Positions 47,831 to 56,556 of a stretch of 64,000 bases of DNA are shown here, one piece after another; positions within the stretch are counted from its first letter, which is position 1; each line of letters starts with the position of its first letter. A model generated the notes under the pieces. The model was given only the letters and a program-made list of their open reading frames with translations. It searched no databases and was not told the DNA's origin. Where the stretch lies: positions 62,001-126,000 of the forward strand of contig NZ_JAPSIY010000005.1 of the NCBI RefSeq assembly GCF_031178445.1, written 5' to 3'. Made by a program: the position numbers and the translations under genes. The DNA comes from Microbacterium sp. Its GTDB lineage: Bacteria; Actinomycetota; Actinomycetes; Actinomycetales; Microbacteriaceae.

Positions 47831-48814
47831 TTGATCAAGTATCTCGTGCGCCGGACACTCGGCTGGCTGCTCATGATCGTGGTCGCGACCAACATCACGT
47901 ATTTCCTGGCCTGGTCCTTCCTCGATCCTCGAAGCAACTACGTGGCCAGAAGGCCCCCTCTCAGTCCGGAGCAGATCGAGAATCTGCTTGCTCCGCGCAA
48001 CCTCAGCGACAGCGTCCCGCTGATCGAAAGGTGGTGGAACTGGTTCACCGGCATCCTGCTGCGGTGGGACTGGGGAGTCAGCCCCACCGGCGGCTCGGTC
48101 AACGAGCAGATCGGCTTCCGCATGTGGGTGAGCGCCGAGCTCGTCCTCGGTGCGACCGTCATCATGACGGTGCTGGGCATCGCGATCGGCGTGTACACCG
48201 CTTCGCGTCAGTACAAGGTCGGCGACCGCATCTGGCAGGCCGTGTCGATCGTCACGATGAACATCAACATCATCGTGGCGGCTCTGGCCGTGGTGATCCT
48301 CGCGATCAACTTCAACAACTGGGTCGGCGAGCGGGTCTTCTACGTCACGGGGTCCTCGTCCGAGGGCGTGACCGGGTTCTTCCCCGTCATCATCGACACC
48401 CTGCAGCACCTGATCCTGCCGACGATCGCGTTGGTGATCACGGGCTATGCGGCGACGCACTTCCTGCAGCGCTCGCTGCTGCTCGACAACATCAAGGCCG
48501 ACTACGTGCGCACCGCACGTGCCAAGGGGCTCACCAAGCAGCAGGCGATCCGCCGTCACGCGCTGCGCACGGCCCTCATCCCGGTGTCCACGCAGGTCGC
48601 TTTCGCCATCCCCGGCATCTTCACCGGCGCCATCCTGACCGAGTCGATCTTCGCCTGGCAGGGCATGGGCCGCTACTTCCTGACCACCATCAACGGCAAC
48701 GACGTGCACGGCGTCGTCGCCGTCGCGGCCTTCGGCGCCGTGCTGACCGCGATCGGCGCCCTGCTCGCCGATATCGCCGTCGTGGTCCTCGACCCGCGAG
48801 TGAGGGTGAGCTGA
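47831..48814 (+). CDS. Di/oligopeptide ABC transporter permease (DppB-type)
   Basis: TTG start; YVRTARAKGLTKQQAIRRHALRTALIPVSTQVAFAIPGIFTGAILTESIFAWQGMGRYF. Confidence 0.93.
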   Translation: MIKYLVRRTLGWLLMIVVATNITYFLAWSFLDPRSNYVARRPPLSPEQIENLLAPRNLSDSVPLIERWWNWFTGILLRWDWGVSPTGGSVNEQIGFRMWVSAELVLGATVIMTVLGIAIGVYTASRQYKVGDRIWQAVSIVTMNINIIVAALAVVILAINFNNWVGERVFYVTGSSSEGVTGFFPVIIDTLQHLILPTIALVITGYAATHFLQRSLLLDNIKADYVRTARAKGLTKQQAIRRHALRTALIPVSTQVAFAIPGIFTGAILTESIFAWQGMGRYFLTTINGNDVHGVVAVAAFGAVLTAIGALLADIAVVVLDPRVRVS

Positions 48815-48815
48815 C

Positions 48816-49748
48816 ATGAGCACCGAGATGATCGATCCCCAGGTCCAGCCGCCGGTCGGCCCTGAGACCACGGCCGAGCGCATCCCCAGCAAGCAGCTCT
48901 CCAAGTGGACGCTGTACACGCGGCGCTTCATGCGCAACAAGCCCGCAGTGGTCGGCGTGGTGATCTTCGTGCTGATGGTGCTGTACTCCATCGTCGTGCC
49001 GCTGACGTCGCCGTACACGATCGAGGACATGGACTTCCTGAACCTCAGCACCGGCCCCTCGGCCGAGCACTGGTTCGGAACGGACGCCTCCGGTCACGAC
49101 ATCTGGACCCAGACCGCCGTCGGCCTGCAGCGCTCACTGATGATCGCGGTGACGGTGTCGGTCGGCGTCACCGTGCTCTCCGCGATCGTCGGCGCCGCCG
49201 CGGCCTACTTCCGCGGCAGGGTCGAGCGCTTCACACTGCTGGTCATCCACTTCCTGATGGTGATCCCCACCTTCCTGATCCTCGCCCTCGTCTCCAACAA
49301 CGCGGGCGGCGACTGGCGGGTCATCTCACTGGCCATGATCTTCATCAGCTGGTTCTTCCCTGCTCGCGTGATCTGGACGATGGCGCTCTCGCTGCGGGAG
49401 CGCGAGTACGTCGATGCCGCGCGGTACATGGGCGTGAGCGGCATGCGCATCGTGATGCGGCACCTCGTGCCGAACATCGGCTCCCTGCTCGTGATCAACT
49501 TCACCCTCGGCGTGGTGAGCGCCGTTATGACCGAGACCGGCCTGTCGTTCATCGGTTTCGGTGTCAAGATCCCCGATGTCTCTCTCGGGTCGCTGATCGG
49601 CATCGGCGCGGCGAGCGTGACGAGCGCCCCGTGGCTGTTCTACTTCCCCGCTCTCGCGCTCACGCTGTTGACCGTCTCGATGGCGCTGGTCGCCGACGGC
49701 CTGCGCGACGCGCTCGATCCCACTTCTGCGGCGGGAGGCCGCGCATGA
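48816..49748 (+). CDS. Di/oligopeptide ABC transporter permease (DppC-type)
   Basis: WFGTDASGHDIWTQTAVGLQRSLMIAVTVSVGVT; EYVDAARYMGVSGMRIVMRHLVPN. Confidence 0.94.
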   Translation: MSTEMIDPQVQPPVGPETTAERIPSKQLSKWTLYTRRFMRNKPAVVGVVIFVLMVLYSIVVPLTSPYTIEDMDFLNLSTGPSAEHWFGTDASGHDIWTQTAVGLQRSLMIAVTVSVGVTVLSAIVGAAAAYFRGRVERFTLLVIHFLMVIPTFLILALVSNNAGGDWRVISLAMIFISWFFPARVIWTMALSLREREYVDAARYMGVSGMRIVMRHLVPNIGSLLVINFTLGVVSAVMTETGLSFIGFGVKIPDVSLGSLIGIGAASVTSAPWLFYFPALALTLLTVSMALVADGLRDALDPTSAAGGRA

Positions 49749-51679
49749 GCTCCAACACTGTTCTCTCCGTCCGAGACCTCAAGGTCAGCTTCCCGTCCGA
49801 GGCGGGCCGCGTCGACGCCGTCCGCGGCGTCTCCTTCGACCTCGAGGCCGGCAAGACGCTCGGCATCGTCGGCGAATCCGGTTCCGGCAAGTCGGTGACC
49901 TCACTGGCGATCATGGGCCTTCTCGACGAGAACGCCAAGGTCACCGGATCCGTGCAGTTCAACGGGGAGGAGCTGCTCGGCAAGTCCGACAAGCAGATGT
50001 CGATGATCCGCGGCAACGGCATGGCGATGGTCTTCCAGGACCCGCTGACCTCGCTGACGCCCGTGTTCACGATCGGCGACCAGCTGGTCGAGGCGCTCAC
50101 GGTGCACCGCAGCATCTCGAAGCAGGAGGCGTGGGATCGGGCGATCGAACTGCTCACGCTCGTCGGCATCACCAGCCCCGAGAAGCGGATGAAGTCCTTC
50201 CCGCACGAGTTCTCGGGCGGTATGCGGCAGCGTGTCGTCATCGCCATCGCCATGGCGAACAACCCGAAGCTGATCATCTGCGACGAGCCCACCACTGCGC
50301 TCGACGTGACGATCCAGGCGCAGATCCTCGACCTCATCGAAAAGGCACAGGACGAGACCGGTGCGGCCGTCATCATGATCACCCACGACATGGGAGTCGT
50401 CGCCCGCACGGCCGATGACGTGATGGTGATGTACGCGGGCAAGCCCGTCGAGCACGCGCCCGCCCACGAGTTGTTCCACCGCACGCGGATGCCGTACTCC
50501 ATCGGGCTGCTGGGAGCCATCCCCCGCGTCGACAAGGCCGAGAAGGAGCCTCTGATCCCGATCAAGGGCAATCCTCCGCTGCTCATCGACCTGCCGGACG
50601 CCTGCCCGTTCGCAGCACGCTGCCCGATCGCGATCGACGCATGTGTGCGACGCGAGCCCGACCTCGCCCCTGTCGCCACAGGCAGCGGCGAGCCGCACAC
50701 CGCCGCATGCATTCGCGCAGACGAGATCGACGACGACGGGCGCATCGGCGGACTGCCGGTGTTCCCTGTGCCCGTCATCCCCGAGAGCGACCTCACGCGC
50801 ATGCCACGTGAAGCGCGACCCGTCACGCTCGAGGTCAAGAACATGACCAAGACCTTCCCCCTGCTCAAGGGAGCGCTCTTCAAGCGGAAGGTCGGCGAGG
50901 TCCACGCCGTCAAGGGAATCAGCTTCGACGTGCGTGAGGGCGAGACGATGGCGATCGTCGGAGAATCCGGCAGTGGCAAGACGACCACGCTGCTGCAGAT
51001 CATGGACTTCGCCAAGCAGGAGCACGGCGACATCGTCATCGCGGGCACCAGCGTCAACGACCTCCACGATCGCAAACTCGAGCGCACGCTGCGACGTGAC
51101 ATCCAGATCGTCTTCCAGGACCCGATGGGCGCGCTCGATCCACGCATGACCGTGTCGGACATCATCGCGGAGCCGCTGTTCGCGATCGGCACGCCCAAGG
51201 ACGAGGCGTTCGCACGCGTCGAGGAGTTGATGGACCTGGTGGGTCTGAATCCCGCTCACCGCGACCGGTTCCCCGGCGCGTTCTCGGGAGGGCAGCGTCA
51301 GCGCATCGGCATCGCCCGTGCGCTGTCGACGAACCCCAAGGTCGTCGTCCTCGACGAGCCCGTGTCAGCCCTGGACGTGTCGATTCAGGCCGGCGTGATC
51401 AACCTGCTCGACGAGCTGAAGGTCAAGCTCGGGCTGTCGTACCTGTTCGTCGCGCACGACCTGTCCGTCGTGCGCCACATCGCCGACCGCGTGGCGGTGA
51501 TGTACCTCGGCGAGTTCGTCGAGCACGGCGATGTCGACGAGGTGTTCGACAATCCGAAGCATCCCTACACGCAGGCCCTGCTGTCGGCGATCCCGGTCCC
51601 CGACCCGGACATCGAGCGCACGCGCGAGCGCGTGGTGTTCGATGCCGAGACGATGAGCACGCGACCCGCCACCGTCTGA
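49745..51679 (+). CDS. Fused double ATP-binding protein of dipeptide ABC transporter (DppD-DppF type)
   Basis: Two ABC cassettes: GESGSGKSVTSLAIMGL...FSGGMRQRVVIAIAM and GESGSGKTTTLLQIMDF...FSGGQRQRIGIARAL. Confidence 0.95.
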   Translation: MSSNTVLSVRDLKVSFPSEAGRVDAVRGVSFDLEAGKTLGIVGESGSGKSVTSLAIMGLLDENAKVTGSVQFNGEELLGKSDKQMSMIRGNGMAMVFQDPLTSLTPVFTIGDQLVEALTVHRSISKQEAWDRAIELLTLVGITSPEKRMKSFPHEFSGGMRQRVVIAIAMANNPKLIICDEPTTALDVTIQAQILDLIEKAQDETGAAVIMITHDMGVVARTADDVMVMYAGKPVEHAPAHELFHRTRMPYSIGLLGAIPRVDKAEKEPLIPIKGNPPLLIDLPDACPFAARCPIAIDACVRREPDLAPVATGSGEPHTAACIRADEIDDDGRIGGLPVFPVPVIPESDLTRMPREARPVTLEVKNMTKTFPLLKGALFKRKVGEVHAVKGISFDVREGETMAIVGESGSGKTTTLLQIMDFAKQEHGDIVIAGTSVNDLHDRKLERTLRRDIQIVFQDPMGALDPRMTVSDIIAEPLFAIGTPKDEAFARVEELMDLVGLNPAHRDRFPGAFSGGQRQRIGIARALSTNPKVVVLDEPVSALDVSIQAGVINLLDELKVKLGLSYLFVAHDLSVVRHIADRVAVMYLGEFVEHGDVDEVFDNPKHPYTQALLSAIPVPDPDIERTRERVVFDAETMSTRPATV

Positions 51680-51831
51680 TCGCCAGGGGAGGCCGTGCGC
51701 GCGGCCTCGGAGCGATCACCGTCGATCACCGTCCGATAACAGTTAGTCACGATTCACTCACGCGCACCGCCGTCGCGGTCGCACGAGAACTATCCTCCCC
51801 TTATGACACGCCGAAAGGCGAAAGGAGCACC

Positions 51832-53547
51832 ATGAAGCAGTACAAGCTGATGGGAGCGCTGGCACTCACCGGCGCTTTCGCACTCGCTCTGAGCGGGTGT
51901 GCAGCCAACACCGGCGACAACGGCGAAGGCGGCGACAACGGCGAAGGCGCCAAGGAAGTCGAGCAGGCTGACTACAACCCGCAGCCCCGCGAGAACCTCA
52001 AGGAGGGCGGCACCGCCAACTTCCCGATCAACGAGATCCCGGAGCAGCTGAACTCGTTCCACGGTGACGGCAGCGCCGACACCGCGCGCGTTGCCGCGTG
52101 GTACATGCCGCAGATCCTTCTGCAGGAGCCGGACGGCACGCCCTACAAGCACGACGCGTACCTCGACGAGTGGAAGATCGACACCGTCGACGGCAACACC
52201 CAGATCACCTTCACCTTCACGGAGGAGGCGACCTGGAACGACGGCACTCCGATGGACTGGACCGCCATCGAGGCGACCTGGAAGGCCAGCCGCTCGAACG
52301 ACGAGGGCTACGTGCCCAACGCGATCGACGGTTACAAGGAGATCGCGTCGGTCGAGCAGGGCGACACCCCCAAGACCGCCATCGTCACCTTCGACGGCGA
52401 GTTCGCCTGGCCGCAGATGCCGTTCCTCACGGGCATCATCCACCCGAAGCTCGCCGAGAGCCCCGAGGTGTTCAACACCGCGATGATCGACAACCCGCAC
52501 GCCGAGTGGGGTGCGGGCCCGTACACGATCGACGAGTTCGACGCGAACACCGACTTCGTCTCGTTCAAGCCGAACGACAAGTGGTGGGGCGACAAGCCGC
52601 TGCTCGAGAAGGTCACCTTCAAGGGCATGGACGCACAGGCCTCGATCAACGCGTTCAAGAACGGCGAGATCGACACCGTCGGCGTCGGCACGAAGGACCG
52701 CATCGCGCAGGTCGCCGACATGGAGGGCATCGAGATCTACCGGGCGATGCAGACCGCCAACACCCTGCTCGAGGTCGATGCGGAGAAGCCGCAGTTCGCC
52801 GACGTCAAGGTTCGCGAGGCGTTCTTCAAGGGCGTCAACATCGAGCAGCAGAAGAAGATCGCCTGGAACGGTCTGGACTACGAGGAGGAGCCGGCCGGTT
52901 CCTTCACGCTGTTCAACTTCCAGCCGGGCTACAGCAACGCGCTCGAAGAGGCGGGCTGGGAGTACAACCCCGAAGAGGCGAACAAGATCCTCGACGAGGC
53001 CGGCTGGGAAGCCGGAGCTGACGGCGTCCGTGAGAAGGACGGCGTGAAGCTCTCGGTGACCTACCCGATCTTCAGCGACGACCCGACCCAGGCCGCCCTG
53101 GCTCAGTCGCTGCAGGCGTCGCTGAAGGAGATCGGCTTCGAGGTCAAGGTCGACGTCCGTCCGGCGAACAAGTTCGCCGAGGACTACAACAACAAGAACT
53201 GGGACATCATGAGCCTCCGGTTCACGTCGTCCGACCCGTTCGGCGCGGCGTGGTTCTTCCAGCTCTACGGCCAGGACCAGGGTCTGAACCTTTCGGGTGT
53301 TCAGAACGAGGAGACCGACAAGCGGATCCACGAAGAGGTCGAGTCGATCAAGGACCCGGTCAAGCAGACCGAGGCCGCGATGAAGCTCGAGGCTGAGATC
53401 TTCCAGGAGTGGGGCCTGATCCCGCTCTACAACGGTCCTTCGGTCACCGCTGCCAAGGAGGGTCTGGCCAACCTGACCCCCGAGCCCTACGTGGGTCTCG
53501 ACCTGTTCGGCGTCCAGCCCGTCGAGAACGTCGGCTGGGAGAAGTAA
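51832..53547 (+). CDS. Extracellular solute-binding lipoprotein, peptide/nickel family 5
   Basis: MKQYKLMGALALTGAFALALSGCAANTG lipobox; SBP_bac_5-like body; SD aaagga. Confidence 0.93.
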   Translation: MKQYKLMGALALTGAFALALSGCAANTGDNGEGGDNGEGAKEVEQADYNPQPRENLKEGGTANFPINEIPEQLNSFHGDGSADTARVAAWYMPQILLQEPDGTPYKHDAYLDEWKIDTVDGNTQITFTFTEEATWNDGTPMDWTAIEATWKASRSNDEGYVPNAIDGYKEIASVEQGDTPKTAIVTFDGEFAWPQMPFLTGIIHPKLAESPEVFNTAMIDNPHAEWGAGPYTIDEFDANTDFVSFKPNDKWWGDKPLLEKVTFKGMDAQASINAFKNGEIDTVGVGTKDRIAQVADMEGIEIYRAMQTANTLLEVDAEKPQFADVKVREAFFKGVNIEQQKKIAWNGLDYEEEPAGSFTLFNFQPGYSNALEEAGWEYNPEEANKILDEAGWEAGADGVREKDGVKLSVTYPIFSDDPTQAALAQSLQASLKEIGFEVKVDVRPANKFAEDYNNKNWDIMSLRFTSSDPFGAAWFFQLYGQDQGLNLSGVQNEETDKRIHEEVESIKDPVKQTEAAMKLEAEIFQEWGLIPLYNGPSVTAAKEGLANLTPEPYVGLDLFGVQPVENVGWEK

Positions 53548-53589
53548 TCCCTGACGGACCGCTGAGCTTCGGCACGGCGTCCTGACAGC

Positions 53590-53616
53590 GGGGCCGGTGG
53601 TTCATCCACCGGCCCC
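53590..53616 (+). terminator. Hairpin after the peptide-transport operon
   Basis: GGGGCCGGTGG-TTCAT-CCACCGGCCCC, 11-bp perfect stem. Confidence 0.75.
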
Positions 53617-53635
53617 GCCTTCATATGCTGGGAGC

Positions 53636-54358
53636 GTGACGCCTCAGGTCGTTCTCGTGCACGGCATCCGCACCTCCGCGACGATGTGGCGCGCCCAACT
53701 CGCCTGGCTCGAAGAGCACGGCGTCCCCGCCCGCGCGGTGGATCTGCCGGGGCACGGCAGCCGGATGGCGGAGCAGTTCACGCTCGATGGGGCGTTCCGC
53801 ACCATCGACGAGGCCGTCCGCGACGCGGCCGAACGCGGACCGGTGCTGCTGGTCGGGCACTCGATGGGCGGGCTGCTCTCGCTGGAGTACACCGGCGCCG
53901 AGGATCCGCCGCCCGTCGCCGCTCTCATCGCCGCATCCTCCACCGCACTCCCCCGTGGCGCGGCCCTGTCGACCTATCGCGCGCTCGCCGGCGCCTTCGA
54001 CCGGCTGCCCGGCCGGGGCATGTGGATCACCGAGCGCGTGTTGGCCGCGACCATCCCGCCCGAGACCCGCGGCGATTTCGCCGCCGGCGGGTACGCCCTC
54101 GATGCGCAGTCTGTGGTGCTGCGCAGCCTGTCAACGCTCGATCTGACCGCCGCGGTGCACCGCATCCATGTCCCGCTCTGGTTCGTGAACGGGCAGTTCG
54201 ACCAGCTGCGCTCGCATGAGCGGCTGTTCCGCCGCCTCGCGCCGCACGCCGAGCACATCGTGGTGCCGCGCACCTCGCACCTCGTGACGGCGATGCGCCC
54301 GCACGTGTTCAATGCCGTGCTGAGACTGGCGCTGGCTGTCGTGCGACAGGGATCGTGA
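53636..54358 (+). CDS. Alpha/beta hydrolase
   Basis: VVLVHGIRTSATMWRAQLAWLEEHGVPARAVDLPGHG; GHSMGGLLSLEY; GTG start 6 nt after TATGCT. Confidence 0.9.
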   Translation: MTPQVVLVHGIRTSATMWRAQLAWLEEHGVPARAVDLPGHGSRMAEQFTLDGAFRTIDEAVRDAAERGPVLLVGHSMGGLLSLEYTGAEDPPPVAALIAASSTALPRGAALSTYRALAGAFDRLPGRGMWITERVLAATIPPETRGDFAAGGYALDAQSVVLRSLSTLDLTAAVHRIHVPLWFVNGQFDQLRSHERLFRRLAPHAEHIVVPRTSHLVTAMRPHVFNAVLRLALAVVRQGS

Positions 54359-54556
54359 CGCCCCTAGGGCCGGCGACAACGATCTCGCCTCCGAGTTCCG
54401 TCCGGCGCGTCGCGCTCCGGCCGTTTCGCGCTCAGCCGCCGTGTGCTGGTAACATTGACTCTTGGCTTGCGTGTGGGTTCGTCCCTCACGACCATCGCAT
54501 GGCGCCCCTCTCGCGCTCGCGACATCCGAATCCATCAAGACAGAAAGCGTCCACAC

Positions 54557-54817
54557 GTGGCAAACATCAAGTCGCAGATCAAGCGCAACAAGACCAACCT
54601 GAAGGCGCAGGAGCGCAACAAGGCCGTCAAGAGCGAGCTGAAGACCCTCGTCCGCAAGACCCGCGAGGCTGTCGCCGGCGGCGACAAGGAGGCCGCTGAG
54701 GCCGCCCTCAAGGTCGCGTCCGTCAAGCTCGACAAGGCCGTCAGCAAGGGCGTCGTGCACAAGAACCAGGCGAAGAACCGCAAGTCGGCCATCGCCAAGC
54801 AGGTCGCCGCTCTCTGA
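54557..54817 (+). CDS. rpsT: 30S ribosomal protein S20
   Basis: GTG start; [39 protein letters not shown]. Confidence 0.97.
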   Translation: MANIKSQIKRNKTNLKAQERNKAVKSELKTLVRKTREAVAGGDKEAAEAALKVASVKLDKAVSKGVVHKNQAKNRKSAIAKQVAAL

Positions 54818-54830
54818 GCTTCGTCTTCAT

Positions 54831-54866
54831 CAGAAGGCCCGTCCCGTTCGCGGGGCGGGCCTTCTG
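54831..54866. terminator. rpsT terminator with TTCG tetraloop
   Basis: CAGAAGGCCCGTCCCG-TTCG-CGGGGCGGGCCTTCTG, 16-bp stem with one G-T wobble. Confidence 0.85.
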
Positions 54867-54949
54867 CTCTGCCTGCGTCCGGTAGCCCGGCGCAGTCAGC
54901 AGTGGTCGTGCGACGGCCACGGGAACGAATCGTCTCCCCGCGCGCTCCG

Positions 54950-56017
54950 TCACCGCGCGATATCGCCGCCGAAAGGCTCGCGAGTCGCAATCACCGTGAC
55001 CATGCGCTCCAGCGCGAAGATCGGGTCGCGCGCGGCGCCCTTGACCTCGGCGTCCGCACGCGCGGTCGCCTGGATCGCCATGCCGAGCGATCTCTCATTC
55101 CACCCGGCCAGGTCGCGGCGGGCGCGATCGACCTGCCAGTCCTTCATGCCGAGCCGCTGGGCGAGCTGGCGGCTGGGCTCGCGGTTGCCCGCCACCCTGG
55201 CCATCGTGCGCAGTTTCATGGCGAACGCGGCCACCATGGGCACCGGATCGGCGCCGGAGGCGAGAGCGTGCCGCAGCGCGATGAGCGCCTCACCGTAACG
55301 GCCCGCGATCGCCGTGTCGGCGACCACGAAGGCCGAGACTTCGACGCGGCCACCGTAGTACTTCGTGATCACCTCGTCGGTGACGTCGCCCTCGACGTCA
55401 CCGATCAGCTGCTGGCAGGCCGCGGCGAGCTCGGTGAGGTCGTCGGCGAACGCAGACACGAGTGAGCGCAGTGCGCTCGGGGCGATGCGCTTCTTCGCAG
55501 CCTTGAACTCGCCCGCCGCGAAGTCGACGCGGTCCGAGTCGCGCTTGACAGCCGCGCAGGCGATCTCGATGCCCCCGCCCGTGCCCGCCCGGATCGCGTC
55601 GAGCAGCTTCTTGCCGCGCACGCTCGCCCCGGTGTGCCGCAGGATGACGGTGGCACCCTCCTGCGGGTTCTCGATGTACTTGAGTGCCTCCTGCAGGAAC
55701 GCGTCGGTGCACTTCTCGACTCCTGCGACCCTCACCAGCCGCGGCTCGCCGAACAGCGACGGTGAGGTCATCGCGAGCAGCGTGCCCGCACCGTAGTCGT
55801 CGGCACGAATGTCGCTCACCTCGAGTGCAGGATCCTCCGCGCGCAGATAGTCGCGCACCCCTGCGGTGGCGCGCTCGGCGAGGATCTCCTCGGGGCCCGA
55901 GACCAGCACGATGGATGCCGGCCTGGGCTCGCGCCACGGAACCTGAGGGATCTTCGGCCCCTTCGCGCCGCCCCCGCGCGCATTCGACCCGCGGGCGGAG
56001 GAGCGAGGAGCGGACAT
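54950..56017 (-). CDS. holA: DNA polymerase III subunit delta
   Basis: IVLVSGPEEILAERATAGVRDYLRAEDP; SPSLFGEPRLVRVAGVEK. Confidence 0.92.
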   Translation of the reverse strand: MSAPRSSARGSNARGGGAKGPKIPQVPWREPRPASIVLVSGPEEILAERATAGVRDYLRAEDPALEVSDIRADDYGAGTLLAMTSPSLFGEPRLVRVAGVEKCTDAFLQEALKYIENPQEGATVILRHTGASVRGKKLLDAIRAGTGGGIEIACAAVKRDSDRVDFAAGEFKAAKKRIAPSALRSLVSAFADDLTELAAACQQLIGDVEGDVTDEVITKYYGGRVEVSAFVVADTAIAGRYGEALIALRHALASGADPVPMVAAFAMKLRTMARVAGNREPSRQLAQRLGMKDWQVDRARRDLAGWNERSLGMAIQATARADAEVKGAARDPIFALERMVTVIATREPFGGDIAR

Positions 56018-56070
56018 GGATCCAGCCTACCGGCGGCCGGCGACGCTGCAGCCGGCGACCGCGCGTCTGG

Positions 56071-56538
56071 TCAGAGACCGAGATACACCACGAATGGCGC
56101 GTCGAGCGCCCACAGGCACGCGCTCTGCTCGTCCACTCGTACGACGGCATCCAGCCGCACGCGATCGGCGAACTCCTGCGCATCGATCCTGTCCATGAAC
56201 GACACCGTGAAGAACTCGGCGTCCGGATCGGGATCCTGGTGGTTCGAGTCCTCCAAGGAGAGGGGTTCGATCCGCCAGACCTCCACGGTCAGCGGCTGAG
56301 GCGGCCGCGGGTCGTCCTTCGGCGTCTGCACCCGCCACGGCTCCTCGCAGACCAGCCCTTCGAGCGCGTGCGTGTCCAGGGTCGACAGCGCCCCGGCGAT
56401 CCGCTCGGCCTCGTCCTCGACGGCCCGCGCCCGCATCTCCGGCGACGACAGCAACGGTGTGCAGCCGCTCAGCACGAATACCACCGCCACGGCCAGCGCA
56501 GGCACCGCATACTTCTTCCTCAAGATCTGTTCCTTCAT
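56071..56538 (-). CDS. Putative lipoprotein
   Basis: MKEQILRKKYAVPALAVAVVFVLSGCTPLL lipobox; 155 aa. Confidence 0.7.
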   Translation of the reverse strand: MKEQILRKKYAVPALAVAVVFVLSGCTPLLSSPEMRARAVEDEAERIAGALSTLDTHALEGLVCEEPWRVQTPKDDPRPPQPLTVEVWRIEPLSLEDSNHQDPDPDAEFFTVSFMDRIDAQEFADRVRLDAVVRVDEQSACLWALDAPFVVYLGL

Positions 56539-56556
56539 CGATCCGTCCTCGTTCCG

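Noticed and set aside
53597-53635. Longest-ORF start of the alpha/beta hydrolase at 53597
   Set aside because: It would place the start inside the operon terminator hairpin; GTG 53636, 6 nt after TATGCT, is better supported.
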